DNA of 39,945 nucleotides, from NCBI GenBank assembly GCA_023386885.1, contig JAEWIX010000073.1:1-39945 (forward strand), given 5' to 3'. How positions within the stretch are numbered: the stretch's first letter is position 1; the number at the start of each line of letters is the position of its first letter. The notes beneath the pieces are model-generated. The model saw only the letters and a list, made by a program, of their open reading frames with translations. It was not told the origin of the DNA and did not search any database. Made by a program: the position numbers and the translations under genes. Below are positions 15,747-22,845 of this stretch, one piece after another. This DNA is from Pseudomonadota bacterium. Its GTDB lineage: Bacteria; Pseudomonadota; Alphaproteobacteria; Rhizobiales; Xanthobacteraceae.

Positions 15747-17882
15747 ATGACCGACACGACCCTGGGCCAAGGCGCGGACAAGCCGGCGACGCGACTGCCG
15801 AGCATCGGCGATCTCGCCACCATGCTGAAGCGCGGCGACCTCGCACTCGCCGTCGGTGTTCTCACCATTCTGGTCGTGCTGATCCTGCCGCTGCCGGCGA
15901 TGGTGCTCGACCTTTTTCTTGCGATCTCGATCACGCTGTCGATCCTGATCCTGATGACGGCGCTGTTCATCCAGGCGCCGCTGGAATTCTCGGCGTTCCC
16001 GACCATCCTGCTGATCTCGACGATGTTGCGGCTGTCGCTGAACCTCGCTTCGACGCGGCTGATCCTGACCCACGGCCACGAAGGCACCGCCGCCGCCGGC
16101 CACGTCATCGAAGCGTTCGGCAACTTCGTGATGAGCGGCAACTTCGTTATCGGCATCATCGTGTTCGCGATCCTGGTGATCGTGAACTTCGTCGTCATCA
16201 CCAAGGGTTCGGGCCGCATCGCCGAAGTCGCGGCACGCTTCCACCTCGACGCCATGCCGGGCAAGCAGATGGCGATCGACGCCGATCTCTCCGCCGGCCT
16301 GATCGACGAGAAGACCGCCAAGGAGCGGCGCAAGGCGCTGGAAGACGAAAGCGGCTTCTTCGGCGCCATGGACGGCGCCTCGAAATTCGTGCGCGGCGAC
16401 GCCATCGCCGGCCTGCTCGTGGTGTTCATCAACATCATCGGCGGCATCATCATCGGCGTCGCGCAACAGGGGCTCGGCTTCGCCGAGGCCGCGCGCTCCT
16501 ATACGCTGCTCACCGTCGGCGACGGTCTGGTGACGCAGGTGCCGGCGCTGATCGTCTCCACTGCCGCGGGTCTGTTGGTGTCGAAGGCCGGTGTCTCCGG
16601 CGCGGCGGACAAGGCGCTGATGAAGCAACTGTCGGGCTATCCGCAGGCGCTCGGCATGTCGGCGGCGGTGATGCTGGTGCTGGCGGCGCTACCCGGCATT
16701 CCGATGATCCCGTTCCTTGCGCTCGGCAGCGGCGCGGCCGCGCTGGCCTGGACCTCGCGGAAGCGCAATCGCGCTGCCGTCGCGGCCGAAGCGATCGCAG
16801 CCGCTGCCGCGCCCGAAGCAGCCGCCGCTGCAGCGGCCGCAGCCGACGAGCCGATTTCAACCGCGCTCAAGATCGACGACCTCAAAATCGAACTCGGCTA
16901 TGCATTGCTGCCGCTGGTGAATGCGCCGGACGGCACCGATCGCCTCACCGAACAGATCAAGGCGCTGCGCCGCTCGCTCGCCATCGAGATGGGCTTCGTG
17001 ATGCCGGCGGTGCGCATCCTCGACAACGTCCAGCTCGAAGCCAACAGCTACATCATCAAGATCAAGGAAGTGGACGCCGGCTCCGGCCGCGTCTGGCCGA
17101 ACCAGTACATGGTGATGGACCCCGCCGGCGATCAGGTCGCGGTGCCGGGCATCCACACCACCGAGCCGACCTTCGGGCTGCCGGCCACCTGGGTCGACGC
17201 CGGCTTGAAGGAAGAAGCGACGCTGAAGGGTTACACCGTCGTCGACGCCGCGACTGTGCTCTCGACCCACCTCACCGAACTGCTCAAGACCAATATGTCG
17301 GACCTGCTGTCCTACGGCGAGGTGCAGAAGTTGCTGAAGGAATTGCCCAAGGAGCAAGGCGAACTGGTCAAGGACATCGTGCCGAGCCAGATCAACGTCT
17401 CCGGCATCCAGCGCGTCCTGCAACTGCTGCTCGCCGAACGCATCTCGATCCGCGACCTGTCCACCATCCTCGAAGGCATCGCCGACGCGCTGGCATTCTC
17501 GCGCAACCCGGCAACGCTGGCCGAACACGTACGGGCGCGACTGGCGCGGCAGATCTGCGCGCAGAATACCTCGCCGAACGGTTACCTGCCGCTGATCGCA
17601 TTGTCGGCGAAATGGGAGCAGGCGTTCGCAGAATCCATCATCGGCCAGGGCGAAGAGCGCAGCCTTGCGATGGCGCCGTCAAAACTCTCGGAGTTCATGA
17701 CCGCGGTGCGCGACCGTTTCGAACAGGCGGCGCGCGAGGGCGAGGCCCCGGTGCTGGTCACCTCCTCCGCAATCCGTCCGTTCGTGCGTTCGCTGGTGGA
17801 ACGCTTCCGCGCGCAGACCAGCGTCTTGTCGCAGGCGGAGATTCATCCGCGCGCCCGCCTGAAAACCGTCGGCAGCATCTGA
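15747..17882 (+). CDS. flhA: Flagellar type III export apparatus protein FlhA
   Basis: A 711-residue FHIPEP-family protein forming the nonameric export gate of the flagellar secretion system. The N-terminal half (about 28-340) has eight hydrophobic helices with the conserved cytoplasmic loop (LILTHGHEGTAAAGHVIEAFG, then MPGKQMAIDADLSAGLIDEKTA around 165-200). An Ala-rich linker (about 355-380) leads to the soluble C-terminal ring domain that docks FliI/FliJ and chaperone-substrate complexes. The ATG at 15747 is preferred because GAGAGGGG lies just upstream; the longer in-frame extension to 15624 has no homology. FliI and FliJ, its docking partners, are encoded convergently 1-3 kb downstream. 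No flhB or fliR is in view. Confidence 0.97.
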   Translation: MTDTTLGQGADKPATRLPSIGDLATMLKRGDLALAVGVLTILVVLILPLPAMVLDLFLAISITLSILILMTALFIQAPLEFSAFPTILLISTMLRLSLNLASTRLILTHGHEGTAAAGHVIEAFGNFVMSGNFVIGIIVFAILVIVNFVVITKGSGRIAEVAARFHLDAMPGKQMAIDADLSAGLIDEKTAKERRKALEDESGFFGAMDGASKFVRGDAIAGLLVVFINIIGGIIIGVAQQGLGFAEAARSYTLLTVGDGLVTQVPALIVSTAAGLLVSKAGVSGAADKALMKQLSGYPQALGMSAAVMLVLAALPGIPMIPFLALGSGAAALAWTSRKRNRAAVAAEAIAAAAAPEAAAAAAAAADEPISTALKIDDLKIELGYALLPLVNAPDGTDRLTEQIKALRRSLAIEMGFVMPAVRILDNVQLEANSYIIKIKEVDAGSGRVWPNQYMVMDPAGDQVAVPGIHTTEPTFGLPATWVDAGLKEEATLKGYTVVDAATVLSTHLTELLKTNMSDLLSYGEVQKLLKELPKEQGELVKDIVPSQINVSGIQRVLQLLLAERISIRDLSTILEGIADALAFSRNPATLAEHVRARLARQICAQNTSPNGYLPLIALSAKWEQAFAESIIGQGEERSLAMAPSKLSEFMTAVRDRFEQAAREGEAPVLVTSSAIRPFVRSLVERFRAQTSVLSQAEIHPRARLKTVGSI

Positions 17883-17910
17883 GGCGGATCTCGATCGAAG
17901 CTCGCGCGAC

Positions 17911-17975
17911 GGCGTCATCCTGAGGCGGCGATGCATTTGCATCGCTCTCGAAGGATCACCGTTGCTCTTCGAGGC
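17911..17975. repeat. Dispersed intergenic palindromic repeat
   Basis: The stretch starts GTCATCCTGAGG, contains the hairpin GCGATGC-ATTT-GCATCGC and ends CTCGAAGGAT. The same flanks (CATCACCCTGAGG ... CTCGAAGG ... ATCCTTCGAGG) recur at 24041-24138. The pattern fits a family of REP-like elements common between genes in Bradyrhizobium-type genomes, as I recall. It lies 30 bp after flhA. From here to 18321 there is no gene I can support. Confidence 0.6.
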
Positions 17976-18100
17976 TGTTGCTATGCACAGCGCTTCCGGG
18001 CGACCCCCACCTGCGACTTTTTGACAACAGGCAACCGTTTTACCGCATGGTTGACGGAGCATGGCTATACCACCGCAAATCTGGGTTACTCCAAAATTCC

Positions 18101-18130
18101 AATTAAACGATTGATATTTATCGTGTAATT
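18101..18130. promoter_or_regulatory. AT-rich near-palindrome, possible operator
   Basis: Arms AATTAAACGAT and ATCGTGTAATT pair at 10 of 11 positions across an 8-bp spacer, in an unusually AT-rich patch (about 18070-18140) within a GC-rich genome. It lies about 190 bp upstream of the small membrane protein gene. Whether it is an operator, promoter or relic cannot be told. Confidence 0.3.
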
Positions 18131-18321
18131 AAAAGCTACGGCAATTTCCGATCTGCGGATCGCGGGCGTTCAACAGTTATCACCGCCTTGTGATACCCCC
18201 TTCGGAACGAAAAGCCGGGGTCTTACGTTCTTTCTGCGTGAAGTTCGAAGCAGGGGTTTGAACCTGCCGCGGCGTTGGGGTGACCCAAGGCATATGGCAG
18301 CGAGAACGGCAGGAGGCTTCC

Positions 18322-18522
18322 ATGAACCATTCGATTTACAGCGCCGACCGCATGACTCACCTCAAGATCGTGGTGGTTGCGTTGGTGGCTGGCATCGCAG
18401 TGGCGGGCTTCGGCATTTCGGCGCGTATCGATGCGGACAGCGGCGTGCAAACCGCACGCGTGATCAAGGCTGGCGCACCGGTCGCGATGTCAAGTTCCGA
18501 CACGACGATGGTGGTTCGCTGA
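18322..18522 (+). CDS. Small single-pass membrane protein, unknown function
   Basis: A 66-residue protein. The ATG at 18322 has a strong AGGAGG seven bases upstream, which decides this start over an in-frame ATG at 18280. After a short polar N-terminus (NHSIYSADRMTHLK) there is one hydrophobic helix (IVVVALVAGIAVAGFGI, residues 16-32) and then a short periplasmic or exported tail ending TTMVVR. The leader upstream can fold into two small hairpins (GCAGG...CCTGC near 18250 and TTGGGGTGACCCAA near 18274). It is followed directly by a candidate sRNA and terminator. Function unknown. Confidence 0.65.
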   Translation: MNHSIYSADRMTHLKIVVVALVAGIAVAGFGISARIDADSGVQTARVIKAGAPVAMSSSDTTMVVR

Positions 18523-18539
18523 GAACGGACGTTCGATCA

Positions 18540-18712
18540 AACAGCAAGAGGACCAAGGAGAACGTCAAGTCGAGGATAACGAATAACGAGATTCACGAGG
18601 CTCTTTACCTTGCCCCCCAAAGTCGCCGCGTGAGTATGTCGCATCAGTCAGTCCCCCCAAGCTGACCTGTGACAAGAGAGAAACGCCCGTCCCCCCGCGG
18701 GCGTTTTTCGTT
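18540..18712 (+). ncRNA. Candidate C-rich-loop small RNA downstream of the small membrane protein
   Basis: The 170-bp stretch codes for nothing convincing but carries three CCCCCC tracts (18613-18618, 18653-18658, 18691-18696). The second sits in the loop of GTCAG/CTGAC (18647-18666), the third in the loop of the terminator ACGCCCG/CGGGCGT (18683-18704), and the first in a weak CTT/AAG stem. Repeated exposed C tracts can pair with G-rich Shine-Dalgarno regions, as in the CcsR RNAs of Rhodobacter, which are also transcribed behind a small ORF. The 5' end is unknown, and the RNA may be processed from the upstream mRNA. Confidence 0.4.
18683..18712 (+). terminator. Rho-independent terminator
   Basis: A 7-bp GC stem ACGCCCG/CGGGCGT with loop TCCCCCCG, followed by TTTTTCGTTT. 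It ends the small membrane protein/sRNA transcript. Confidence 0.8.
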
Positions 18713-18769
18713 TGTGGAAACGGATTCCACGATCTGAAAATCTGCCATTTGGTAACAGCATGGCAAAAC

Positions 18770-18843
18770 GTCCTTGCCGGCTTGACCCGGCAATCCATCA
18801 ATTTTCGAATGATGGATGCGCGGATCAAGTCCGCGCATGACGC
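18770..18843. repeat. Dispersed intergenic repeat (CCCGGCAATCCATC / GCGCGGATCAAGTCCGCGCATGA type)
   Basis: Two adjacent hairpin-forming halves: TTGCCGGCTTGACCCGGCAA and GCGCGGATCAAGTCCGCGC, joined by ATCCATCA...TGATGGAT. I recognise this as a repeat type scattered between genes in Bradyrhizobium-like genomes (from memory, not searched). It lies between the sRNA terminator and the fliJ terminator; no gene is seen from 18713 to 18915. Confidence 0.6.
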
Positions 18844-18863
18844 TTGTTCAAGAACCCACAACG

Positions 18864-18890
18864 AAAAACCCGGGCCTCTCGACCCGGGTT
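18864..18890 (-). terminator. Rho-independent terminator of fliI-fliJ
   Basis: On the minus strand the stem AACCCGGG/CCCGGGTT with an 8-nt loop is followed by a T run (complement of 18864-18868), about 25 bp after the fliJ stop. Confidence 0.8.
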
Positions 18891-18915
18891 TAAAGCAATC
18901 AGCCTTCGTAGCAGG

Positions 18916-19335
18916 TCAGGCGACGGCGCCGATCCGCGAGCGCATCAGACCGATGCTGTTAAGATCGGCCTGCTCCCGCGCATTCTCTTCCGCGCGTCCG
19001 CGCGCCTGATCGCGCTCGTCCAGCAGTTCGACCTTCTTCAACTCCTCGAAGGCTTCGCCGAGTTGAGCCTTGGCGTCGTCGAGCTGAACCCGCAATTCGT
19101 CCGCCGAGCGGGTCAGGTTCTCGCGGCGCTGGATCGCGGCCTTGGCGTAGGTCGGATAGGCGAAGTGGGTCGGGTCGTTGATGCCGGCACGCTCCTGCTC
19201 GGTCGCGATCTCGTGCTCGAGATCGACCGACATCCGCTCGAAGTCCGCGATCATGGACTCGATCTGGGCGACCCTGCGCCGCTTCTCATCGACCTGAAAT
19301 TTCTTCAGACGAATGAGGGTTTCACGTGACTTCAT
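18916..19335 (-). CDS. fliJ: Flagellar export protein FliJ
   Basis: A 139-residue, almost wholly helical protein beginning MKSRETLIRLKKFQVDEKRRRVAQ, a typical FliJ N-terminus, followed by an antiparallel coiled coil (to about 120). FliJ is the stalk-like cofactor of the FliI hexamer and links it to FlhA. The ATG at 19335 has GGGGAG ten bases upstream; a longer frame to 19413 lacks homology. It lies 105 bp downstream of fliI on the same strand and is followed by a terminator, so fliI-fliJ form one transcript. FliJ is poorly conserved, so the call rests on fold, length and neighbour. Confidence 0.88.
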   Translation of the reverse strand: MKSRETLIRLKKFQVDEKRRRVAQIESMIADFERMSVDLEHEIATEQERAGINDPTHFAYPTYAKAAIQRRENLTRSADELRVQLDDAKAQLGEAFEELKKVELLDERDQARGRAEENAREQADLNSIGLMRSRIGAVA

Positions 19336-19440
19336 CGACTCGTACTCCCCAGAAGTCCCGATACGAAAACGGGACGGAACCGGCTCCTCATGAAAGGCCC
19401 CGCCGGTGAACAACAGATGCGGGATGATGGCCCGACAAAG

Positions 19441-20766
19441 TTAGCGTTCCGTTTCCAAAGTTCCTAGGATTTGACCAAGTCGTTGATAACCCTCAGTCAG
19501 ACTGGTGACCTCGTCCTTGGCCTGGCGCAGGAAGTCCTCCAGCGGCTCGTGCAGGCCGATCGCCTCGTCCACCTCGGGGCTGGAACCGGCCCGGTAGGCG
19601 CCGAGCCGGATCAGTTCCTCCATGTCGGAATAGGTCGCCATCACCTGACGCCCCCGCGTGATCACCGGCAGAAAGGCAGGGTCGGCACTTTTCGGCATGG
19701 TCCGCGAGACGGACTTCAAGACATTGATCGCCGGGTAGCGGCCGCGCTCGGCGATGGCGCGCTCCATCACGATATGGCCGTCGAGAATGCCACGCACCGC
19801 ATCGGCGACCGGCTCGTTATGATCGTCGCCATCGACCAACACCGTGAAGATGCCGGTAATGCTCCCCTCGCCGGTGCCCGGCCCGGCGCGCTCCAACAGC
19901 TTCGGCAGTTCGGTGAACACCGTCGGCGTATAGCCCTTGGCGGTCGGCGGTTCGCCGGCGGACAACCCGATCTCACGCTGCGCCATGGCGAAGCGCGTTA
20001 CCGAGTCCATCATGCACATCACCGAGCGGCCCTCGTCGCGGAAGTACTCCGCGATCGCCAACGTGAGATAGGCCGCCTGCCGCCGCATCAGCGCCGGCTC
20101 GTCGGAGGTCGCCACCACCACGACAGAGCGCGCCAACCCTTCTTCCCCCAGATCGTCCTGCAGGAACTCCTGCACCTCGCGGCCGCGCTCGCCGACCAGA
20201 CCGATCACCGAGATATCCGCGTCGACGTTGCGCGCCAGCATCGACAGCAGCACTGACTTGCCGACTCCCGAGCCGGCGAAGATGCCCATGCGCTGGCCCC
20301 GGCAACAGGTGAGAAAGGTATTGAGCGCGCGCACGCCGAGATCGAGCGGCACGCCAACCCGCTTGCGCGAATGTGCCGGCGGCGGCGCATTACGATAGGG
20401 CATCGGGGTAGCCCCCTGCTCCAGCGGCCCCTTGCCGTCGATCGGCTCGCCCATGGCGTTGAGCACGCGGCCGAGCCAGGACGGCGCGGGCCGCACCATG
20501 CTCGACGCGTTGGCGATCACGGCGCGGCAGCCGCGCCGCACGCCGTCGAGGGGGCCGAATGGCATCACCACGGCGTTGTTGCCGGTGAAGCCGATCACCT
20601 CGCAGGGGATGAAGCGGTTGGTGCCGGTCTCGATCACGATCCGCGCGCCGACCGACATGGCGTGGATCGGCCCGGCGATCTCCACCATCAGCCCGCGCAC
20701 CCCGACAACTCGGCCATAAATATTGACGCCGTCGATGTCGTCGATCTGGTTGGCGAGGGCTTTCAT
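19441..20766 (-). CDS. fliI: Flagellum-specific ATPase FliI
   Basis: A 441-residue F1-beta-like ATPase energising flagellar type III export. Walker A GSGVGKS is at 165-171, followed by VIGLVGERGREVQEF, Walker B SVMCMMDSVTRFAMA and GEPPTAKGYTPTVF. The N-terminal region (1-95) is the ring-forming/FlhA-dock part (YGRVVGVRGLMVEIAGP). Length matches the family. The C-terminal domain that binds substrate-chaperone complexes is complete. It is first in the fliI-fliJ unit. Upstream, on the opposite strand, is ctrA; the 368-bp gap holds a TTAA-N7-TTTA box 40 bp before the fliI start. Confidence 0.97.
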   Translation of the reverse strand: MKALANQIDDIDGVNIYGRVVGVRGLMVEIAGPIHAMSVGARIVIETGTNRFIPCEVIGFTGNNAVVMPFGPLDGVRRGCRAVIANASSMVRPAPSWLGRVLNAMGEPIDGKGPLEQGATPMPYRNAPPPAHSRKRVGVPLDLGVRALNTFLTCCRGQRMGIFAGSGVGKSVLLSMLARNVDADISVIGLVGERGREVQEFLQDDLGEEGLARSVVVVATSDEPALMRRQAAYLTLAIAEYFRDEGRSVMCMMDSVTRFAMAQREIGLSAGEPPTAKGYTPTVFTELPKLLERAGPGTGEGSITGIFTVLVDGDDHNEPVADAVRGILDGHIVMERAIAERGRYPAINVLKSVSRTMPKSADPAFLPVITRGRQVMATYSDMEELIRLGAYRAGSSPEVDEAIGLHEPLEDFLRQAKDEVTSLTEGYQRLGQILGTLETER

Positions 20767-20805
20767 GGCGAAAACCTTAAGTTTCCGCGTATTGCGGGAA
20801 TGGCT

Positions 20806-20820
20806 TTAACTTCGTGTTTA
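20806..20820. promoter_or_regulatory. Candidate CtrA box upstream of fliI
   Basis: TTAA-N7-TTTA, a single mismatch to the CtrA full site, 40-54 bp before the fliI ATG. The fliI promoter is a CtrA target class in Caulobacter. Pattern-based call. Confidence 0.45.
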
Positions 20821-20978
20821 CCCGCATCGTTAATCATTGCGTCACTGTCTTTGGTGACTGACGGGACCCGCGCGTCTGAATGAGGTGCGAGTCCTAAGAG
20901 GCGGTTAGGCCCGCCTCTTGATGCGAAGCTTGAGTGAGAACGGAAAATAAAAGCTGCCTCAAGGCAACGTTTTACGGC

Positions 20979-21056
20979 GATTCGACAAAAATTGCACGAT
21001 AGAGCTTGCGGAGAGGAATCAGGTTTTGTTAACCATATCCCGTCAGGATTCGAATC
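20979..21056. promoter_or_regulatory. Cluster of four GANTC (CcrM) sites in the ctrA promoter region
   Basis: GATTC 20979-20983, GAATC 21016-21020, GATTC 21047-21051 and GAATC 21052-21056, all within 160 bp upstream of ctrA. Random expectation for 78 bp is about 0.3. In Caulobacter, methylation of GANTC by CcrM gates the ctrA P1 promoter. No clear TTAA-N7-TTAA site was seen in this cluster. Confidence 0.5.
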
Positions 21057-21134
21057 AGTTGTTCAAAGGCGTTTCCAGTGCCGCAAGTAGTGCGGACGAC
21101 CTGACGCCCGGAGCGGCTACGATAGGGGACTGGC

Positions 21135-21836
21135 ATGCGCGTATTGCTGATTGAGGATGATAGCGCCGTCGCGCAGTCGATTGAGCTGATGCTCAAATCC
21201 GAGAGCTTCAACGTCTATACGACGGATCTCGGCGAAGAGGGTGTCGATCTCGGCAAACTCTACGATTACGACATTATCCTTCTCGACCTCAACCTGCCCG
21301 ACATGTCCGGCTACGACGTGCTCAAGCAGTTGCGTGTTTCGAAGATCAAGACACCCATTCTGATCCTCTCCGGCCTCGCCGGCATCGAGGACAAGGTCAA
21401 GGGTCTCGGCGTGGGTGCCGACGACTACATGACCAAACCCTTCCACAAGGACGAGCTGGTCGCCCGCATTCATGCGATCGTGCGCCGCTCGAAGGGCCAC
21501 GCCCAGTCGGTGATCCAGACCGGCGACCTGATCGTCAACCTCGACACCAAGACCGTCGAAGTGTCGGGCCAGCGCGTGCATCTGACCGGCAAGGAATATC
21601 AGATGCTGGAGCTGCTCTCGCTGCGCAAGGGCACCACGCTGACCAAGGAAATGTTCCTCAATCATCTCTACGGCGGCATGGACGAGCCGGAGCTGAAGAT
21701 CATCGACGTCTTCATCTGCAAGCTGCGCAAGAAGCTCGCCAACGCTTCCGAGGGCCGTAACTTCATCGAAACCGTCTGGGGCCGCGGCTACGTGTTGCGC
21801 GAGCCGACCGAAGACGAGGTCCGCATTCCGGCCTGA
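21135..21836 (+). CDS. ctrA: Cell-cycle master response regulator CtrA
   Basis: A 233-residue OmpR-type regulator. The receiver domain (1-about 118) has the acidic pair E7/D8/D9, phospho-acceptor Asp51 in LLDLNLPDMSGYD and Lys101 in DDYMTKPF. The winged-helix DNA-binding domain (about 125-228) has the CtrA-typical LTGKEYQMLELLSLRKGTT and the recognition segment IIDVFICKLRKKL. CtrA binds TTAA-N7-TTAA sites and controls flagella, chemotaxis and division. It is phosphorylated through CckA and ChpT; chpT lies in this window at 30231-30896. The C-terminus ends IPA, near the Ala-Ala-type ClpXP degron of Caulobacter CtrA. A terminator follows at 21886. The promoter region is rich in GANTC sites. Confidence 0.97.
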   Translation: MRVLLIEDDSAVAQSIELMLKSESFNVYTTDLGEEGVDLGKLYDYDIILLDLNLPDMSGYDVLKQLRVSKIKTPILILSGLAGIEDKVKGLGVGADDYMTKPFHKDELVARIHAIVRRSKGHAQSVIQTGDLIVNLDTKTVEVSGQRVHLTGKEYQMLELLSLRKGTTLTKEMFLNHLYGGMDEPELKIIDVFICKLRKKLANASEGRNFIETVWGRGYVLREPTEDEVRIPA

Positions 21837-21885
21837 TCGCCACACCGAGAGTCACAACGTTTTCCTGGCTCCTCCCCGACTATAG

Positions 21886-21910
21886 CCCCGCCCTTACCGG
21901 CGGGGTTTTT
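21886..21910 (+). terminator. Rho-independent terminator of ctrA
   Basis: Stem CCCCGCC/GGCGGGG with loop CTTACC followed by TTTTTATTT, 50 bp after the ctrA stop. Confidence 0.85.
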
Positions 21911-22018
21911 ATTTGCGGACAAGGTTGAGGGCCTGAACCTGAGCGTGCCCCGCTTCGACAGAACGTAGCGGGTGCGCGCCTCTCGGGTGCGGACCGACAT
22001 CGATTTTGGGGGCGAACG

Positions 22019-22423
22019 ATGATCCTGCAATCCCTGGCCGGGCTGCCGGCCTTTCTGGCTTACTTCTGCACGGCGCTGGTGGCCGTCACCCTCTATCTCT
22101 TCGTCTACACGCGTGTCACGCCGCACAACGAATTTCAACTGATCCGCGACAACGTGCCGGGGGCCGCGATCTCGCTCGGGCTCAGCCTGCTCGGCTTCGC
22201 GCTGCCCGTGGTCAGCGCCATGACCCACGCCGCCAATATCCTCGACTGCCTGATCTGGAGCCTGATCGCGCTGATCGTGCAGATCGCCGTCTACTTCATC
22301 GTGAAAATCCCGGTACCCAACCTGTCGAACCGCATCGCGGCCGGCGAACTTGCGCCGGCGATCTGGCTTGGGCTGTCCTCGCTCGCGGCTGGCGCGCTGA
22401 ACGCCGCGTCGATGATCTACTGA
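22019..22423 (+). CDS. DUF350 (YjfL/UPF0719-type) inner-membrane protein
   Basis: A 134-residue protein with four hydrophobic helices (about 8-30, 48-68, 75-98, 112-132) and the DUF350 features TPHNEFQLIRDNVPGAAISLGLSLLG and the central ALPVVSAM...NILDCLIWS. Its biochemical role is unknown. It begins a tight three-gene unit with a DUF1190 protein (1-bp gap) and a glutathionylspermidine-synthase-like enzyme. The same trio is a conserved neighbourhood in many Gram-negative bacteria (yjfL-ygiB-ygiC type). Confidence 0.88.
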   Translation: MILQSLAGLPAFLAYFCTALVAVTLYLFVYTRVTPHNEFQLIRDNVPGAAISLGLSLLGFALPVVSAMTHAANILDCLIWSLIALIVQIAVYFIVKIPVPNLSNRIAAGELAPAIWLGLSSLAAGALNAASMIY

Positions 22424-22424
22424 C

Positions 22425-22841
22425 ATGGCCCGCGCGCCCAACAAGGAATTCGGCAAGCGCCCACCGCCGGCCACGGAGGCCGCACGCCCGGCCAAGCGCT
22501 CCGGCTATGTCGGCCTGTTTCTGATGGGCACGGTGGCGGTGGGCGCCGGTGCCTATGCCATGATGCCGAGCGAGCAGTGCGAGCCGGCGAAGTCGCCCGC
22601 TGCCGGGCAACCCGCTGCGGCGGCCGCTGCGGCGCAAAGCCAGCCGTGCCGGACCTCGTCGCGCTCAAGCGGCTACAGTTATGGCGGCCGCTCCGCCCGC
22701 AGCAGTTTCTTCGGCGGTTCGAGTTCGTCGTCGCAGTCGTCATCCGGCGGCCTGGCGATACCGACAAAGAGCACCACGTCGCGCGGCGGCTTCGGCAGTT
22801 TCGGCCACGCGATCGCCTCATCGTTCTCACGCGGCGGCTGA
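22425..22841 (+). CDS. DUF1190 (YgiB-type) protein
   Basis: A 138-residue protein with a basic N-terminus, one hydrophobic segment (SGYVGLFLMGTVAVGAGAYAMM, about 26-47) that may act as membrane anchor or uncleaved signal, two Cys (CEP and QPCR), and a long Ser/Gly-rich tail (SSSSQSSSGG, GGFGSFGHAI) as in YgiB. The enzyme gene starts 5 bp after its stop. The role is unknown; in enterobacteria its relatives are linked to envelope stress and biofilm phenotypes. Confidence 0.82.
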   Translation: MARAPNKEFGKRPPPATEAARPAKRSGYVGLFLMGTVAVGAGAYAMMPSEQCEPAKSPAAGQPAAAAAAAQSQPCRTSSRSSGYSYGGRSARSSFFGGSSSSSQSSSGGLAIPTKSTTSRGGFGSFGHAIASSFSRGG

Positions 22842-22845
22842 TAGC

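Noticed and set aside
15593..17923. Long plus frame (776 codons) overlapping flhA
   Set aside because: It is out of frame with flhA, Arg/His-rich, and a codon-bias shadow of a GC-rich gene.
21021..21045. Possible CtrA autoregulatory box (GTTAACC) before ctrA
   Set aside because: A TTAA is present, but no second half lies at N7 spacing, so it does not meet the pattern used for the other two boxes.
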